From the NCBI GenBank assembly GCA_963855995.1, contig OY979724.1, forward strand, positions 9,934,532-9,998,531: DNA of 64,000 bases. The letters run 5' to 3'. The DNA comes from Muricea muricata (Eukaryota; Cnidaria; Anthozoa; Malacalcyonacea; Plexauridae). The notes beneath the pieces were generated by a model. That model searched no databases. It was not told where the DNA came from and was given only the letters and a program-made list of their open reading frames with translations. Shown here piece by piece: positions 12,839 to 26,184 of the stretch; the stretch's first letter is position 1; each line of letters opens with the position of its first letter. A program made the translations under genes and the position numbers.

Positions 12839-13716
12839 AACTATCATCTCATGACTTAATTCTTTCTACTATTGCAAAGGGTGATGGGATGTGAAAAAAA
12901 CGCACAAGAAGAGAAAAGAATGAACGATCCTGGACGGCAAGACCCACAAAACAACAATCCACAAGAATAAGAAGACACGACATTGTAATAGAAAGTAGTG
13001 GTAATGTGCAAGTTAGTAGAAAACAAGATACTTATTATTGAGGGATCAAAGAGGATTTAATAGATATTTCTCGTTAATGAAAAAGAAAAGACAGCAAATT
13101 AAGTGAAAAAAATTGGATTGAAATAACATTGATATCAAATACATTCAACAAAATAATTAAATAGAATATCTAGGAGTTTGGCAGTCAATTTTCGAGTCAA
13201 AAAACAGGTAAAAATATGGTAAATGTCGACAATATTTTTTAAAGAAACAATACCTTAACGCCTGGAAATTTCGTCTCTAACATTTGGATTTGGATATTCC
13301 TAAAAACAAAACAAAATAACATGTAGGATTGAACGTTTTACAAAAATAAGTTTCGTAATAATGCCACTAAATTATAGTTGATGCATTTGGTCACTATTTT
13401 TGGTTTGCACATGCCGTCATTTCGTGTGATTGGGCGCCATCTTGGTTGACTCTGCAGATTACTTCAGCTGTTTACAGCGAAGTACTTGTGTCAATTTACT
13501 ATTTCATCGTTAGTTTTAGCGTATTATGAATGATACTTTAAAGATGTATGGCTCGATAGGATCAGATATAATGAATAGATACTTTGTGGTTGCCATGTGT
13601 TTCAAACGTCAACAAAGATGGCGTCGATTGCAAACGATCAATTCCGTCGTTCTACCTTTAAAGAATGTGTTCTCTGGTTAAAAAGCGAGAAAGTGTGACT
13701 TGTATTCCAATTCACC
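12839..13716. other. Non-repetitive flank of palindrome 1
   Basis: AT-rich sequence with no supported gene. A 26-codon ORF starting AAGATGGCGTCG at 13,618 (MASIANDQFRRSTFKECVLW) could be a first exon, but I found no partner exon. A minus-strand segment 13,256-13,302 has splice-like borders yet is too short to trust. Confidence 0.4.
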
Positions 13717-13946
13717 GTAGCAAAACAGATGGTGGCATGTCGATTTTACCAGAATTTAATGCGGGTATCAATCAAGAATAGCAGTGAAATGATATTTAAG
13801 ATAAGCTAATGGACGGAATTTTAACACAAGTGACAAAATAACCTATCTGTCTGTTCCTCAAACGAGGTTAATTTACCTTAAGTTTTTAAACGATTTCAGA
13901 CCGCAAGGCATTCTGGTAAAATCAACACCCGCCATCTTTTTGCTAC
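13717..13946. mobile_element. MITE, GTAGCAAAAAGATGG family, copy 1
   Basis: Terminal inverted repeats GTAGCAAAACAGATGG and CCATCTTTTTGCTAC, with the inner repeat GATTTTACCAGAAT facing ATTCTGGTAAAATC. About 230 bp, non-coding. Related copies lie at 19,405 and 45,483. Confidence 0.85.
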
Positions 13947-14448
13947 ATTAAATTCCCAAGGGAATATATCATTTCTTTGTTTCTTAGCTAATTTGGTTCA
14001 TACATCCATGCAAATCAGTAGGATCATTATATTTTTTTGTGCATTTTAAATTCCCATGGGAATACGGCATGCTTTGTTTCAATGGTGATGCGTCTGTTTA
14101 TGGTAATTACTGCATAATGCGAATCCTCTTTGATTATTAATATGATAAGTATCTTGGTGCTTTCAGATTTGTTTTGGTAAGCAGGAACAATGAAGTCATT
14201 GTTTGTGTACACTAAAGCAAATTACGAAGGTGGTTTGAGAGCAGCTGCGAGGTACCATGCAAATGAAGGCGTTTCGGTTAAATAAGTGTGAGAATTACGG
14301 CATTAAAAATTGCATGTCATCTACACTTAAGGATATAAGTTGCCAAAAAAAAAACAACTTTAGTGAATCTGTTGAGTTTCAATTGCTTTTTATTTTTGCC
14401 TAATTCTCATGCTTATTTGACCCAGCCTTGGACTTTGGTAAGTATCAG

Positions 14449-14688
14449 GGGCCGGTTGTATCAAAGGCGTTTAGCTTAAACGGTGGATAAGTCAAAAATA
14501 TGAAAAACGTTTCCATGTTGTATAAACAAACCAGCTGAAGTTATTTGACCTGAGAAGAACAATTATATATAAAACTAAATATTTATTCTATTTCAACTCA
14601 TAATTTCGGTTCCGTACTAGGTGTAAAACTGATTTTTAAATTTCACTTATCCACCGTTTAAGCTAAACGCCTTTGATACAACCGGCCC
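14449..14688. mobile_element. MITE with CAG target duplication
   Basis: Long terminal inverted repeats start GGGCCGGTTGTATCAAAGGC and include CGTTTAGCTTAAACGGTGG. CAG flanks both ends (14,446-14,448 and 14,689-14,691). The paralogous site at 21,660 reads TATCAGGTTTAT without the insert, which directly shows the insertion and the 3-bp duplication. Confidence 0.9.
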
Positions 14689-15522
14689 CAGGTTTATATT
14701 TACTCCGGAACAGTTAACACAACGAAAAGCCCATGCCCATTCAGCTAAGGTTTTACGTTTGAAAATTCAATCAAAAACTCAGTCTAAGTGGGTTTAAGTA
14801 GCTAGAGATAACGTAATTTATCTTTTTATTTTGCTTTTTTGTTTATAACGTAATTTATTAGCTAAATGTATGGACTGCGAGGGTGTGCGCCGTGTGTAAG
14901 TTGCATGGGGTTAGGTTTATTAAAGGAATTAAAATTTTTGAAAGTATGCTTAAAAACCAAAATCTGTCGTCACTTCTAACAAAACAGTTAAGAGTAGGTT
15001 TCAACATCAACGAAATTGATCTATACTATTAACTAAGAAAAATGCGAATTAAGTTTTATATTTTGCAAGCAAATTTTAAATAGAATTCTCACCTGTTTTT
15101 ATGTACGAGCTTTTTCTGTTTACGTTTGATCTAAAATATCCAAATAAATTGCATTTAAAATGCATACTTTACCGAAATTTTAACTCTTTTAATTTTCGAA
15201 ATTGGGTGGCAGTCGGGGTGGTGGTGGTGCATGCGGGTTTATCAGCTGTGAGTGACTGTGCGATGGTGAGGAAAGTGAAGGTAACGAATGGAATGCAGGA
15301 GCTTAGAACTGAGGAAGACAGCTTAGAACTGAGGCAGGTAGGCAGTTGGTAGGATCAGCGGGGGGCACTTGACATTTTGGCTTTGGGAATCAAATTTGCA
15401 TGCTAAGTACTTAAGTCACTAACGTTTGTTGTTTTAATTTGTTAGGTACGCGCGGCTGCTCTCTAGGGAAGATCAACTTAGCAATTGCATTAGGACTTGC
15501 AAAGTTGGTCTTCTCTTTGCCG

Positions 15523-15645
15523 GCTACCCCGGCCAGTTCTCCGAGTGCTACTTCCACCGTGAATAAGTAGAAGTACTTGTACTACATGTATAAGTACTTC
15601 TACTTAGGTGGAAGTGGCACTTGGGGAGCTGGCCGGGGTAGGGGG
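15523..15645. mobile_element. Hairpin MITE in copy A
   Basis: CTACCCCGGCCAG and GTGCTACTTCCACC face GGTGGAAGTGGCAC and CTGGCCGGGGTAG. The centre is AAGTACTTGTACTACATGTA. Copy B keeps a degraded remnant at about 22,195. Confidence 0.75.
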
Positions 15646-16134
15646 ATTTTTTTTATTCAATTTCTCAATTCCCATGGGAATTGAATTTTTAATTAAAAAG
15701 GGGTCACAAGTAAATTTTGTAAACAATTTATTGAAAAAATTTGTAAAGATTACATACAATTTGAATAACAATAAAAAGAGATTAACTACCACACATTGTA
15801 CTTATTAAAATAACAACAGAAGAAAACAGAACATGGCAGAGAGAACAATAACACAAGTGAATGAACAAAGTCCTAAAAAACTTGGGTCTTTTCAACGTAA
15901 GTAAATGTTTATACTTCAAAATATATTATAACAATGAAACAACTTGAAGTGATAAATTTTGAGAGTTTTGCAAAGGTTTACCCAGCATATAACGAGTTGT
16001 TTCACAATTACAAAGAAAAACATGTGGCTCAAAACATGCAACTGATAGAGATGACGAGAAGGCTTAACAAGTCTAAGTAGAAAGGTTTTCAAAAGTTAGT
16101 CACATTTTTATAACCATATGTAACTACCCTGTCA

Positions 16135-16210
16135 ACTCTCCCAGTGGGAAGAACCGGAGTACCCGGAGAAAACCCACGAGTTTTGGCGGAGCGTTGACCA
16201 ACGCTTTTTC
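16135..16210 (-). mobile_element. SINE core fragment in copy A
   Basis: Minus-strand GTGGGTTTTCTCCGGGTACT followed by CCGGTTC, the same core as the SINE at 2,931. Copy B has a decayed counterpart near 22,590, so the insertion predates the duplication. Confidence 0.55.
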
Positions 16211-19200
16211 AAATACAGCCAGCCTCACAGAAGAAAGGTATTTTTGTCAAAAGAAAAATATTATTTTTAATCAATTGTGCTTTTATAAGTCAGAAAAAAT
16301 ACATGCACGAATTACCAACGAATTTTGATGGCTTTGAGACATGTAACGTGGGCACATAATTCTTCCTAAAAATACTTTTTTGTACTCGAAACAACCCTTC
16401 AAAACGTCGAAAAACAACGAAGAAACGATTTTTTTATAAATTCCAAATTGACCAAGCTGTAATGTTCGGAGCCACATTTTTCTTATTGCGTTTCTAACCT
16501 GACAATGTGAAATGCACTAAACATTGCTACCTTTATTTTTTTTAACAAAAAATTCAAAAATACATAGAATAAAAACCAAGCATTTTTAGAATATTGTGTG
16601 TAGCACGACATTTTTCAGAAACCAATCTCTTACACTTTTCTTTGCATAACACTGCATGCGATCTATTTTTCGCAAAAAAATACAAAGAAAGTCTCAGACA
16701 TCTCATTTTTCTGGTGGGCACAAGAACAGAAGCTTTTTGTTCAAATTGTGATAATTTATTTGAGATAACTTTGGGCAAAATTCTATTTTTCATTGAAAAC
16801 AGCCGAAAAATCAATGCTTTGGCTTTGCCCAGCAACTAATGAAGTCACTCGATAGTGAAGTTGCTTTATATACAATTGATAGTTTCAGTGTTAAAGAGAC
16901 CAAAATAAAAGTAGAAATACATAACTTAGATTGATCTTGGATTGAAAAGTAAAAAATTTATTCAAAGAATCAATTTAAATTTAGTCTTTTTGGAAGGTAC
17001 CATTGTCAGGTTAGGAACATATCTCTTTGAAGTATAAATTCATCTTTACTTACTTGTTGAAAAGACTATATTCAAGAGCCATGTAAACCTGTTTTCTTAT
17101 ATTATTATTACCACGCAAGTATTACAAAGTGGAATATTTGAAATGTAAACTTGAACTGAAGCAAAGGAAATGCACATACAAATTCAGAAATATTTCAATT
17201 GCCAAAATACAAATTCACCACAACCAAACAATATAAAAAGTTCCAGTAGGCAATATGTTGTAATTTTAATTAAGAAACTTATAAAGTAATAAATCATACA
17301 GGAAACACAAAAGAAATCATTTTCTCATCTTACAGAATCGGTATTTTCAAAATCACTTTGCTATAGATCTGATGTATAAAATTGACGAGTTTCACAAGCC
17401 ATTTACAACATTCGCATCTGTGTATGTCAGATATCTCGCCTTCAGCTTGGGTTTGTACATCCGATACAACCCGGTCACTTGTATTGTAAATAGTACAAAT
17501 CAAAATTGTTATCAAATCAAAGTCTCAAACTAATTTAAATTATTCTACTCCATATAATGCCAGACAGTTTTACTTTTTCTCAGGAAAGGCCTTATGTTCA
17601 ACAAGGTAAATTTGGCATGTTAATTAAGAAGTCTGTAAAATTTGAAATTGCATAGTATCAACTAAAAGCTTCATGTGACTTAAAACTTTTTCAAGTCGAT
17701 GTAATACGAAGAACTCTGGTAAAGTATTTACTGTATCCAGGCATCAATAGAAAACTTTTAAAATTAAAAATTGTAGTTACTTATACTTATTATTGGCCAA
17801 CATCTGTACTGCTTGTTTATCTAGAAAATCTGGCATACTGTCAATTTTTTTAGTCCAAGGAAACTTTTTTACTCTTAAATTCTTACATCCGCCACATCTT
17901 TTCTTTGCTAATAAAAAGAGCCCACAGAATTTATTTGGCAAGTTATGGTTTTCTTTTTCAATTAAGATATGTAATTAATTGATAAAGTTAAAGAACAACT
18001 GCATCAGTTCATCTCAATTCCAAACAAGTTCCACTTTGTAAACAAAAGACAATATGCTAGCTTATTTTGTCCTTAATAAGTAGTTCATCTTAAAGTTTGA
18101 AAGTCAACATTCTAGTACAAAATCACAAAGTCTGTATCTAAGATAAATTACCAGTAGTATAAAATATTACAAAGTATTTTTTTAACTTTAAAGGGTCCAA
18201 TATAACATTGAGAACTATTGTGATTTTCAAATGAACTTTCCAAACTTTCAAATGAACACTCAAAGCCAGCTTAAACAAAAGATGATTGAGATAGTAAACC
18301 AGGAAATAACATAGGTGTTGTAATTTTTTATCAAAAATATGATATAGTGCATATAACAGAAACATTTCAATTAAAAAGTAGAAATATATTTCCTGTGGTT
18401 AGTTTTAATTGCTATATATATTGAAATTTTAGTATAATAATGGATGTTTTTGTTTCTGGCAAAGTCACCTCAATCTCCTTATGTTTAACCAACATTACAA
18501 AGTCAAATAATGACAAACACAAATGATTAAACACAAATTTATATTTTAATGGGTAAAAATAAATATGTCCAAATTAGTATAATCATGCATATAGGTCTAG
18601 TAGGGTACCAATTTTTAGAAACAGAATTGTGTTGTTTAGAGGCATAACATATAAAATTGCTAGATTTGATATTTCAGTTTTTTAAGAAAGCCTTTTGTAT
18701 GTGTTTTCATGAACTCTTGGGCCATAATTCAATTGATTTGAACCAAATAAGATTCTAACTTTCTTTTAAAACACAGTTCATCATTATTTGACTTTTTCTA
18801 AGATTAAAATGCTTCTGGAGCACATGAGATTCCACGGTATGTGTACCCACAAAATAATCGTCAAATTAGGTGAGAATGAAACCGCCATGTCCAAAATTAT
18901 ACTGTCCCAAATTGTCCCATATTCAATATTGTACATGCAATATTCCAATACCTTTAACAATTTCATTTTTCATAATCTGCCAGTTGTTGAGAGGAGGTTA
19001 AGCATTTTGTCGATCTACAAACAAATTTCAAAGAATTCTATTGAAGATAGATAACTGAAATGGTAAACAAACTGCAAAAGATAACAATGCAAGTGGTTGT
19101 GTAAAAACTAAAGACCACGTAAAGTCGGCCATTCTGTACAGTGTTTGGATTTGACAGTTTGAATTTTAATTGCCTCAAGAAAAGTCTAAAAGGCATTAAA

Positions 19201-19367
19201 AACATAACATTCCTTGTTCTTTTTTAACCTCCCGACCTTGCACGACTCCCACATCCTGCTCCGTCTCCTCCTATCCACCTCCCACACTCAAGGCCCTGTC
19301 ACACGGTGCAATTTTTCTTGCACTTGTAACTGCTCCGTCTCCTTCTCTATCCACCTCTTACCCTTAA

Positions 19368-19794
19368 GGCCCTGTCACACGGTGCACTTTTCCTTGCATT
19401 CACCGTAGCAAAAAAGATGGCGACATGTCGATTTTACCAGAATGCATTGCAGGTATCAAGAAAGAATACGTGGGAAAAGATGACAAGAAGCAAAGCTACT
19501 GGATTGAAATTTTAACACAAGTGTGAAAATAACCTATTGTCTTCTGTCTGTTCTTCAAAAGACGTTAATTTGCCTTTTTAAACAATTTCAGACTGCCATG
19601 CACTCTGGTAAAATCGACATTTGCCATCTTTTTTGCTACAGGGAAAATCTACTCTTAAGTAAATTTGTGACAAATGTTTGGTACGTTAAAAAACCCCAGC
19701 AAACTGTGATGGAAACTTGCATTTGCCAATTTTACATCTCTCAATAGTAGAATTGCATTTCAAGTTGCAAGAAAAATTGCATTGTGACAGGACC
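19368..19794. mobile_element. MITE of GGCCCTGTCACACGGTGCA family, interrupted
   Basis: Left end GGCCCTGTCACACGGTGCA, right end TGTGACAGGACC, split by another MITE at 19,405-19,639. A second partial left end lies at 19,292. An intact relative is at 30,638-30,830. Confidence 0.75.
19405..19639. mobile_element. MITE, GTAGCAAAAAGATGG family, copy 2 (nested)
   Basis: GTAGCAAAAAAGATGGCGAC faces GCCATCTTTTTTGCTAC, with inner GATTTTACCAGAATGCA. It sits inside the GGCCCTGTCACACGG element, giving a relative age. Confidence 0.85.
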
Positions 19795-20400
19795 TTTATT
19801 CTCCAGTGTTCCCGCAAACCTGCTCCCACCATTAGATGGAAAGTCCTTTTTTCACTACATTTTAGTAATTAGGCTACCCCCCTCCTCTCACAAGTCTGTA
19901 ATCGCCTGACGAAATCAATTGGTCGACAGTCCAAGGCATGTTTTGTAATCGAAATTCACAAAATTAAAATTAAATTGCCTTTTTTCAATAAATTTGAACC
20001 AGAACCAACTCTATACATAGAACTGTCTCAGCATACTTTCTTCGACAATCTCAACAATTCAAGACCTCATTCAGTTTCTATAGCGGATTTCATGGTATTA
20101 TTATCGAACCAACTTCAACTGAAAACGGTAGCCTTAATCTTACATGCGACCATAGCCATGCTTGGAAAGCACAAACTTACAATACTCGAAAATTGTACTT
20201 ATTTCCAGTCTGATCTCTCAAAAATCGATCTCTATGCACAATCTAAGTACTTTGCTACAAATAATGATAGAAAATAAAGCATATTACCTTAAAACAAAGT
20301 TAGGATGCATGAAAATTTAGAGGACTTTCAAGGAGCAAAATCTTCGAGCTAGAGAAAAATTTTGAAAAAATAGTATTCGGAAAATCTTCGAGCAGCGTCG

Positions 20401-21651
20401 GAAACCGACGAATTCCGAGGAACGCCGAAACTACCACTTTGTGTCGACATGCTCCGAGCATAGTATAGTACGTCTAGATTGCTGACTCATAGTATAATTA
20501 CTATTGCGTAGGCGTGACCTGTATGATAAATCCAAGATGGCGCGGGAACCGGGCAAAAAACTATAAGACTCTACAGGGAAATCCATGTTTTTCGCGATTT
20601 AAAACGTCTCGTTGCTTGGAATCGCTTCGAATCAACATGTTTTGGAAACAGCTAATTATTGCGGAAGTTTTGAGCACAATTTGTATAATTTCTGTTGAAT
20701 TCCTCGTGAAAATCTCGCTCGTGAAATGTGTTGTGAATTGGTCAGTTGGTCAGTTCGAGACATTTGTTGTCCAAAATATGTATTTTTGACCGGCTTTGGC
20801 CTCTTGGTTGTTATTGTGACCTACAGCTATCCTAAATCAAACATTTACAAAACGATGGAGCAAAATGTTCGCGTGCAAATCGATTATTCGCTTGATTTGT
20901 GTGGTGTGTGATTTTCATTTACAATGAATCATGTATACTGTAATGCAGTGCACAGTGTGTCGATGAATCAATGGAGCAAGATGATACTTTTTTGACGTTG
21001 CCAATTTGAAAATTATTCTAGCGGTATTTGTGTTCACTTCATACAATGTCTTTTACCCTTAATTAGGCTTAATTAGGTTAAATTTGTGTTGAGTGTGTGC
21101 AAACTACCCAGACTGAAAAGTTTTAGTTTGCGCATAAAAGATCCTTTTCACCAGAGAATTTTGCGCAGAAATGTAGAAAACTTCTAGAGTCTAATCAGGT
21201 GGTCTGGGTTCAGTTTGGTTGATGACCCTCAGACTCAGTAAATAAATTTATCATCATCAATTTATCATTGTCAATATTGAGCACAGTTGGCAGGTTAGCC
21301 TAGATTTTCTGATGATTTGTGCAGATTTCTTTATGAATTATTAATGATTTTATAATCACGAAAATTAAAAGTACGTAGATTATGAAGAAAGTTTTGCCAA
21401 TTACGATGTCAATATTTTTTGCTTAATTTCAACAATATTAATTGGTACTATTTTTTGCAAAATTTCAACAATATTAAAAAGAATCTGAATCAAACAATAA
21501 ACTCTTCCAAACGCGAACATGTCAGCATTTTATCCCCATTTCAGCTTTTTACCCTCCACTTCAGCTTTTTATCCCCATTTCAGCGTTTTATTCCCACTTC
21601 AGTTTCCGTTTTCAGCTTCCGTTTCCACTATTCAGTTTTCAGCGTTTCATC
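20401..21651. other. Region between duplicates, no supported gene
   Basis: Starts with CG-containing sequence around AAGATGGCGCGGGAAC at 20,533, which resembles a promoter or 5' UTR. A 91-codon ORF (20,514-20,789) has a hydrophobic stretch from MFWKQLIIAEVLSTICIISV but no recognised domain. The rest is AT-rich; 21,515-21,660 is a pyrimidine-rich run repeating TTTCAGCTTTTTA-like words. Confidence 0.4.
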
Positions 21652-24600
21652 TAGACCCAGTATCAGGTTTATATTTACTTCCAACCAGTTAACAAAACGA
21701 AAATCGCATGCCCTTTCAGCTAATGTTTTACATTTGAAAGCTCAATTGAATACTGTAAGGTTTAGGTAGCGCCTAGAGATCACGTGATTTATCTTTTATT
21801 TTGCTTTTTTGCTATAACGTAAATTACTTGCTAAATGTATGGACTGTGAGGATGCGCGCCGAGTGCAAGTTGCATGGGGTTCGGCAGTTCGGATTATTAA
21901 AGGAATTACCCAACATCTATCATCACTTCTAAAACCCAAAATCTATCATCACTTCCAACAAAACAGCTAAGAGTAAGTCTCAACATTAACTAAATTGATC
22001 TATTACTATTATTAGGGAAAAAAATGCAAATTGAGGTTTTGTATATTTGAGTTCTCACCTGTTTTTATACACGACCTTTGGTGTTTTTACATCAGACCTT
22101 TTTTGTTTGTACGTTTGACCTAAAATATCCAAATAAATTACATTTGAAATATATACTACACCAAAAGTCCGAAATTTATTGATACACTCTGTATACGCAA
22201 GTACTTCTACTTACGTGAAAGTAGCATTGAAGAGAGGGCTAGGGTAGTGGGATTTTTAATCCAATTTTTTAATTCTGATAGGAATTGAATTTTTAATTAA
22301 AATGCATCACATGTGAATTTTTTAAAAAAAATTTGGAAAAGAAGTTGTAAAAATAATTATAAATTTTAAAAATTTGGGAGTTTCTCAAAGGAATTGTTGC
22401 ACTGTTACCAGTACAAACAAATATATGGCTCAAAAACATGAAACTGATCAAGTCAAGCTGATATATATGTTCTTTTCTTTAAACATAGTTTTAAAAAGAA
22501 ATTTAATGGCAAGTCTTAACAGGTCTAATTAGATAGGTTTTCAGACAATAGTTATATTTTTATGATCACAAAACTACTCTGTTAACTTTCCCTGTGGAAA
22601 TACAGCTAAGTACCTAGAAAAATTCTACTACTTTTGGCAAATTCTTTTTTTTGGCAAATGCTCTTTTTTACATACAAAGCAATGCAAACCTTGGAGATAA
22701 AAGGCATTAATGACAATAGAAAGACATAATTTTATTTCAGCTATATTTTTTGTCAAAGTAAATGCACAAAGTACTGTAATGTGTAATTGAGCACATGATT
22801 CCTCTACAAAATACTTTTTTGTAACCTGAAAAACTCTTCCAAACATAAAAAAATCATGAAGAAACGATTATTTCTCATGAAAAAATATTAAATTGACAAG
22901 GATGTAAAATTTCAATCTTTGGAGCCATATACTTTTCTGATTTTGTTTCTAACATGACAATGTGGAATTAACTAAATAATTCTAACTTCATTTTATACTA
23001 AGAGGTAAAATCGCTTTTGTACTTTGCAAACATACAATTTCATTGAGCTTGTTTTGCTATCATTCAGGCAAACAAATGCACAAATGACTTATTAATTTTC
23101 ATGCCTTTGCAAATGTAACAAAGCACATGATGAAAATACTTTTTTGGATTGCAAAAAAACTCTTTTAAACATCTAGAAATCACGGAAAAATCAATACTAA
23201 GCAGTTGCACAAAATAGTGATCAAATTAGGTGAGAGAAACTGCTACTTCCAAAATAACATTGTCCCAAGTCCCAACTCTTGCACAATGATGAAATAATTT
23301 TTACATAAACATTCAAAATTATCTTTCTTGACACATTTTTAGGCACATAAAATAACTATTTTTTCAAAACACACAGCCACTTTTTGTGGAAAATCATTCA
23401 CAATATTCAAAGCTTATTTTACTTGAAATTAAGCATAAAAATATGATAAATTTTATGACCTTCTGTGCAGCTTTCATTAACAGTGTTCACTTGATTATCC
23501 AGCTTAATAAGCATTCAATGTGCTGTATACATAGATCTAAAAAATGTCAAAATATAAGGTAAGTAAATTAAAGTTTCATCACATTCACACACATCTTAAT
23601 TCCATTCTACATAGGAGGCATACAAGTGATTCAATATGAGTGCCCAAAGTACTATAGAGAAAAGCATAGTTTTCAAGTGGCCTTGCTCATATTTTACATC
23701 AGACTATTGTTGATGTCAAGCTTAATAGAACCAGCTGTGTATAATATTCAATGTTGTCCCAAGCCGGGCAGAATCATGACATCAGTTTATACTAATAACT
23801 GTTTTCCCACATTACCTAACCCAACCCTGTCCCTTTCCCTGTGCAAGGAAACCAGATTTGTACCCTTTCATGAGGGCAGGGTTTGAGTCCCATTGCAACC
23901 CCACTGAGAATCAAAGCCACAACCTAAGAGGTAAAAGGCAAGTGGTTTAACCTTTTTGCCACCAAGGAGGGGGGGGGGGGGGTAGTATAAATTGACCTGG
24001 GCACTCAACACTCAATCAATCTTTAAGGTGGTTAGTCTAAATCATGGCACATTGTGTTTCTTTTGCTGTATAATCTTTTACAGTGCATGTGTAAAGCTTA
24101 GTTTAGGTCATTGCATAGCTCTACTTGTTGTCTTCTGCTACCATTCACATGTTCAGAGACATTGTTGTCATGCAGATGAATTTATAATTAGAATTGAGTT
24201 CAAACTGGAAAACATAATTTCTATTTTTAGGTGAATTTTGAAGCAGAAAACAGTGCTGAATGACCTAAAATGAGACTCAAGTATTCACTCAAAACATGGT
24301 GAAAAGATAATCAATTCCGACTATCAACAGGATACATTGACCTTAACAGGTACATTTAATTAATTTAGGAAAAAAGTTGGGATCTATTTTCTATTATCAC
24401 AATCCACTAATATTTACTATTGTGATTTGCTAAATGCATGCTGGAGATCTCCGGTACATGAATCTGGAACGAGTTCCAAACCCAAATAAGACTTCTATTC
24501 ACCAGTCTTGAGCTTCAAACTCTCAAATTCTCAATAACACGGATTGAATTTAGAGTGTCATTCGAAACTGAAACTTAATCAAGATTCATGTAAACTACTC

Positions 24601-24760
24601 CATAGATACTCTTCTACAACTACGGACAGAAAATACAGCATATTACCTTGAAATAAAGGCAGAATGGCTTTAAATATCTTCAGGAATGAAGATTTTATGA
24701 ACGAATTGGACGCCATTCTTGAAAAAAATTTCGAATTAGGGGGTTTCTGAATTCCGACGA
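21652..24760. repeat. Segmental duplication, copy B
   Basis: Diverged direct copy of 14,436-20,400. Inside it, a unit with ACTTTTTTG...AAACTCTT recurs at about 22,812 and 23,135. A minus-strand ATG exon (24,712-24,643, MASNSFIKSSF to LFQ, GTAATA donor) is open here. The copy A counterpart has lost its ATG and has stops. Confidence 0.7.
23850..23965 (-). mobile_element. Degenerate tRNA-derived SINE
   Basis: On the minus strand GGTGGCAAAAAGGTTAAACC looks like a decayed A box and GTTGTGGCTTTGATTCTC a decayed B box, spaced as in a tRNA. A G-rich tract abuts its 5' side. Confidence 0.5.
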
Positions 24761-24944
24761 GCAAATACGACAAACACGCGAACGAGTCGATGAATCCCGA
24801 GCAGTTGAAGAGAAAAAAAACCCCGGGGGAGGTATAGGTCTCGTGGTGAAACGAATAGTCCAATAGACCACTTACAGTCGCGGAAATAGAAGCGAAAATA
24901 TTTGACCAATTCATTCGCTCAAGTTTATTAGTCCCTGTGATCAA

Positions 24945-26064
24945 TCATGAATTGGTCAAATATTCTCGGAACGATTCCATTGCCGTGGCTGCAAAATTCT
25001 TGGATTACGAGAGTGTTGTCTGAATGGCCCACTTCCAGTAGACGCACTGTAATTTACAAGCAAGCTAGAAATTGACATGTACTTATGTCACGAAAATTTC
25101 ACGGGTTTTTAAAACAATAAAGGTTATCTTATGTATGTAACACTCCCTTCCAGGATTGCACCTAGGTCGGACCTTCACTCAAGGGAGTGAAAAATGAGAA
25201 AGCAGGGGAGAAAGTTAATTCACATCATATTCATTCCTCGGATTATTTTACAAGTCTTTTAACTACGCTTCTTTCACTATGAGCTGTTTACGTGATCACT
25301 CTTTGCAGCAGGAGATGAAAGGCGAGACTATTTTGATGTATTGAAAGCAGAAAGGGTGTTAACTAACCATCCCCCTCCCCCTTTAGTCAGCTATTTCAAA
25401 ACATCAGAGCTATCTTATCCCGGCTGAACATCGTCTGGACTGAATAGGATCACATAAAGAGACCTTTCGCTGTGCAAGAGCTCTGGCTAAAGCACGGTAT
25501 AGCGAATAATCAGTAGAGCTACTAAGCAGCACAGAATATAAAATAAACAGAAGAGCCATTTGAATCGGAACCTTTGAACAATTGCCTTTTCTGGCCAATA
25601 GACTGAAACATTAAGTCGCTGTTCCGCCATTATTTTGGGGACATGTTGCATTGTTGAGTGGCCCTACTGTTTATTCCCTATACTGTGCTCAGCAGTGCAA
25701 CATCTCGCCCCCCCCCCCCACTTTTATGCAGTTTACTTGCCAGAATAATGGTGAAACAGCCAGTTCAGCATTTCTGTCGGTTAAAATGAACATGCGCAAT
25801 GAAACATGCGTAATGAAACATGCGTAATGATACAAACTTTAAAGCCTCGGAACAGAGTAGCCCATCTGTTTAATTCCCTATTCTGTGGTACGAACCTCCT
25901 CGGATATACATGCTGTTTATATGTCCATGTCCTGCATACACCAATAAATAACATGTATCTCGTTCTATTTTTGTATATATTATGTATTGGTATATCTAGG
26001 GCATGGACATAGAAGTAATACACAGGTCAATACAACTAGTCCATCGTTGTGACCTGGGGAGCAT
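24945..26064. other. NOL11 3' flank with MITE remnants
   Basis: Contains a small hairpin (CACTCCCTT ... AAGGGAGTG, about 25,140-25,190) and a diverged relative of the palindrome 1 element at 493-768 (about 25,530-25,880; GGCCAATAG, GAGTGGCCCT, GCAGTTTAC). An imperfect hairpin lies at 25,922-26,007 (TGTCCATG ... CATGGACA). No gene seen. Confidence 0.5.
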
Positions 26065-26184
26065 TCATAATGTTACAGTTTCAATGCTATATGCAGACAA
26101 ACGGTCGCTTTTTGGCAAAGGTTCGTGCTTCTTAAAATGGCTTAGATGTCCATGGAGTTGGTTCAGTTGTTCGTACGCTGCAAC
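26065..26184 (-). CDS. NOL11: NOL11 exon 20, C terminus and stop (residues 625-663)
   Basis: GTATTTAG acceptor. Encodes AYEQLNQLHGHLSHFKK and AYSIETVTL before TGA at 26067-26065; the family ends in YSIEVLELF. I did not find a convincing polyadenylation signal just downstream. Confidence 0.93.
   Translation of the reverse strand, partial: VAAYEQLNQLHGHLSHFKKHEPLPKSDRLSAYSIETVTL

Larger units (their letters stand above)
14436..20400. repeat. Segmental duplication, copy A
   Basis: Collinear with 21,652-24,760 through many diverged blocks: TATCAGGTTTATATTTAC, GGACTGYGAGG, TCTCACCTGTTTTTAT, AGTACTTCTACTTA, GAAGAAACGATT, GTCAAATTAGGTGAGA and CATATTACCTT. Copy A is about twice as long because of extra insertions. 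No confident gene. A plus-strand ORF at 19,975-20,277 (100 codons) and a minus-strand exon-like ORF at 17,330-17,515 look protein-like but are unrecognised. Confidence 0.75.

Noticed and set aside
13256-13302. Minus-strand exon-like segment with TTTTTAG and GTATTG borders
   Set aside because: Only 15 codons, no partner exons found; chance splice-like words are common in AT-rich DNA.
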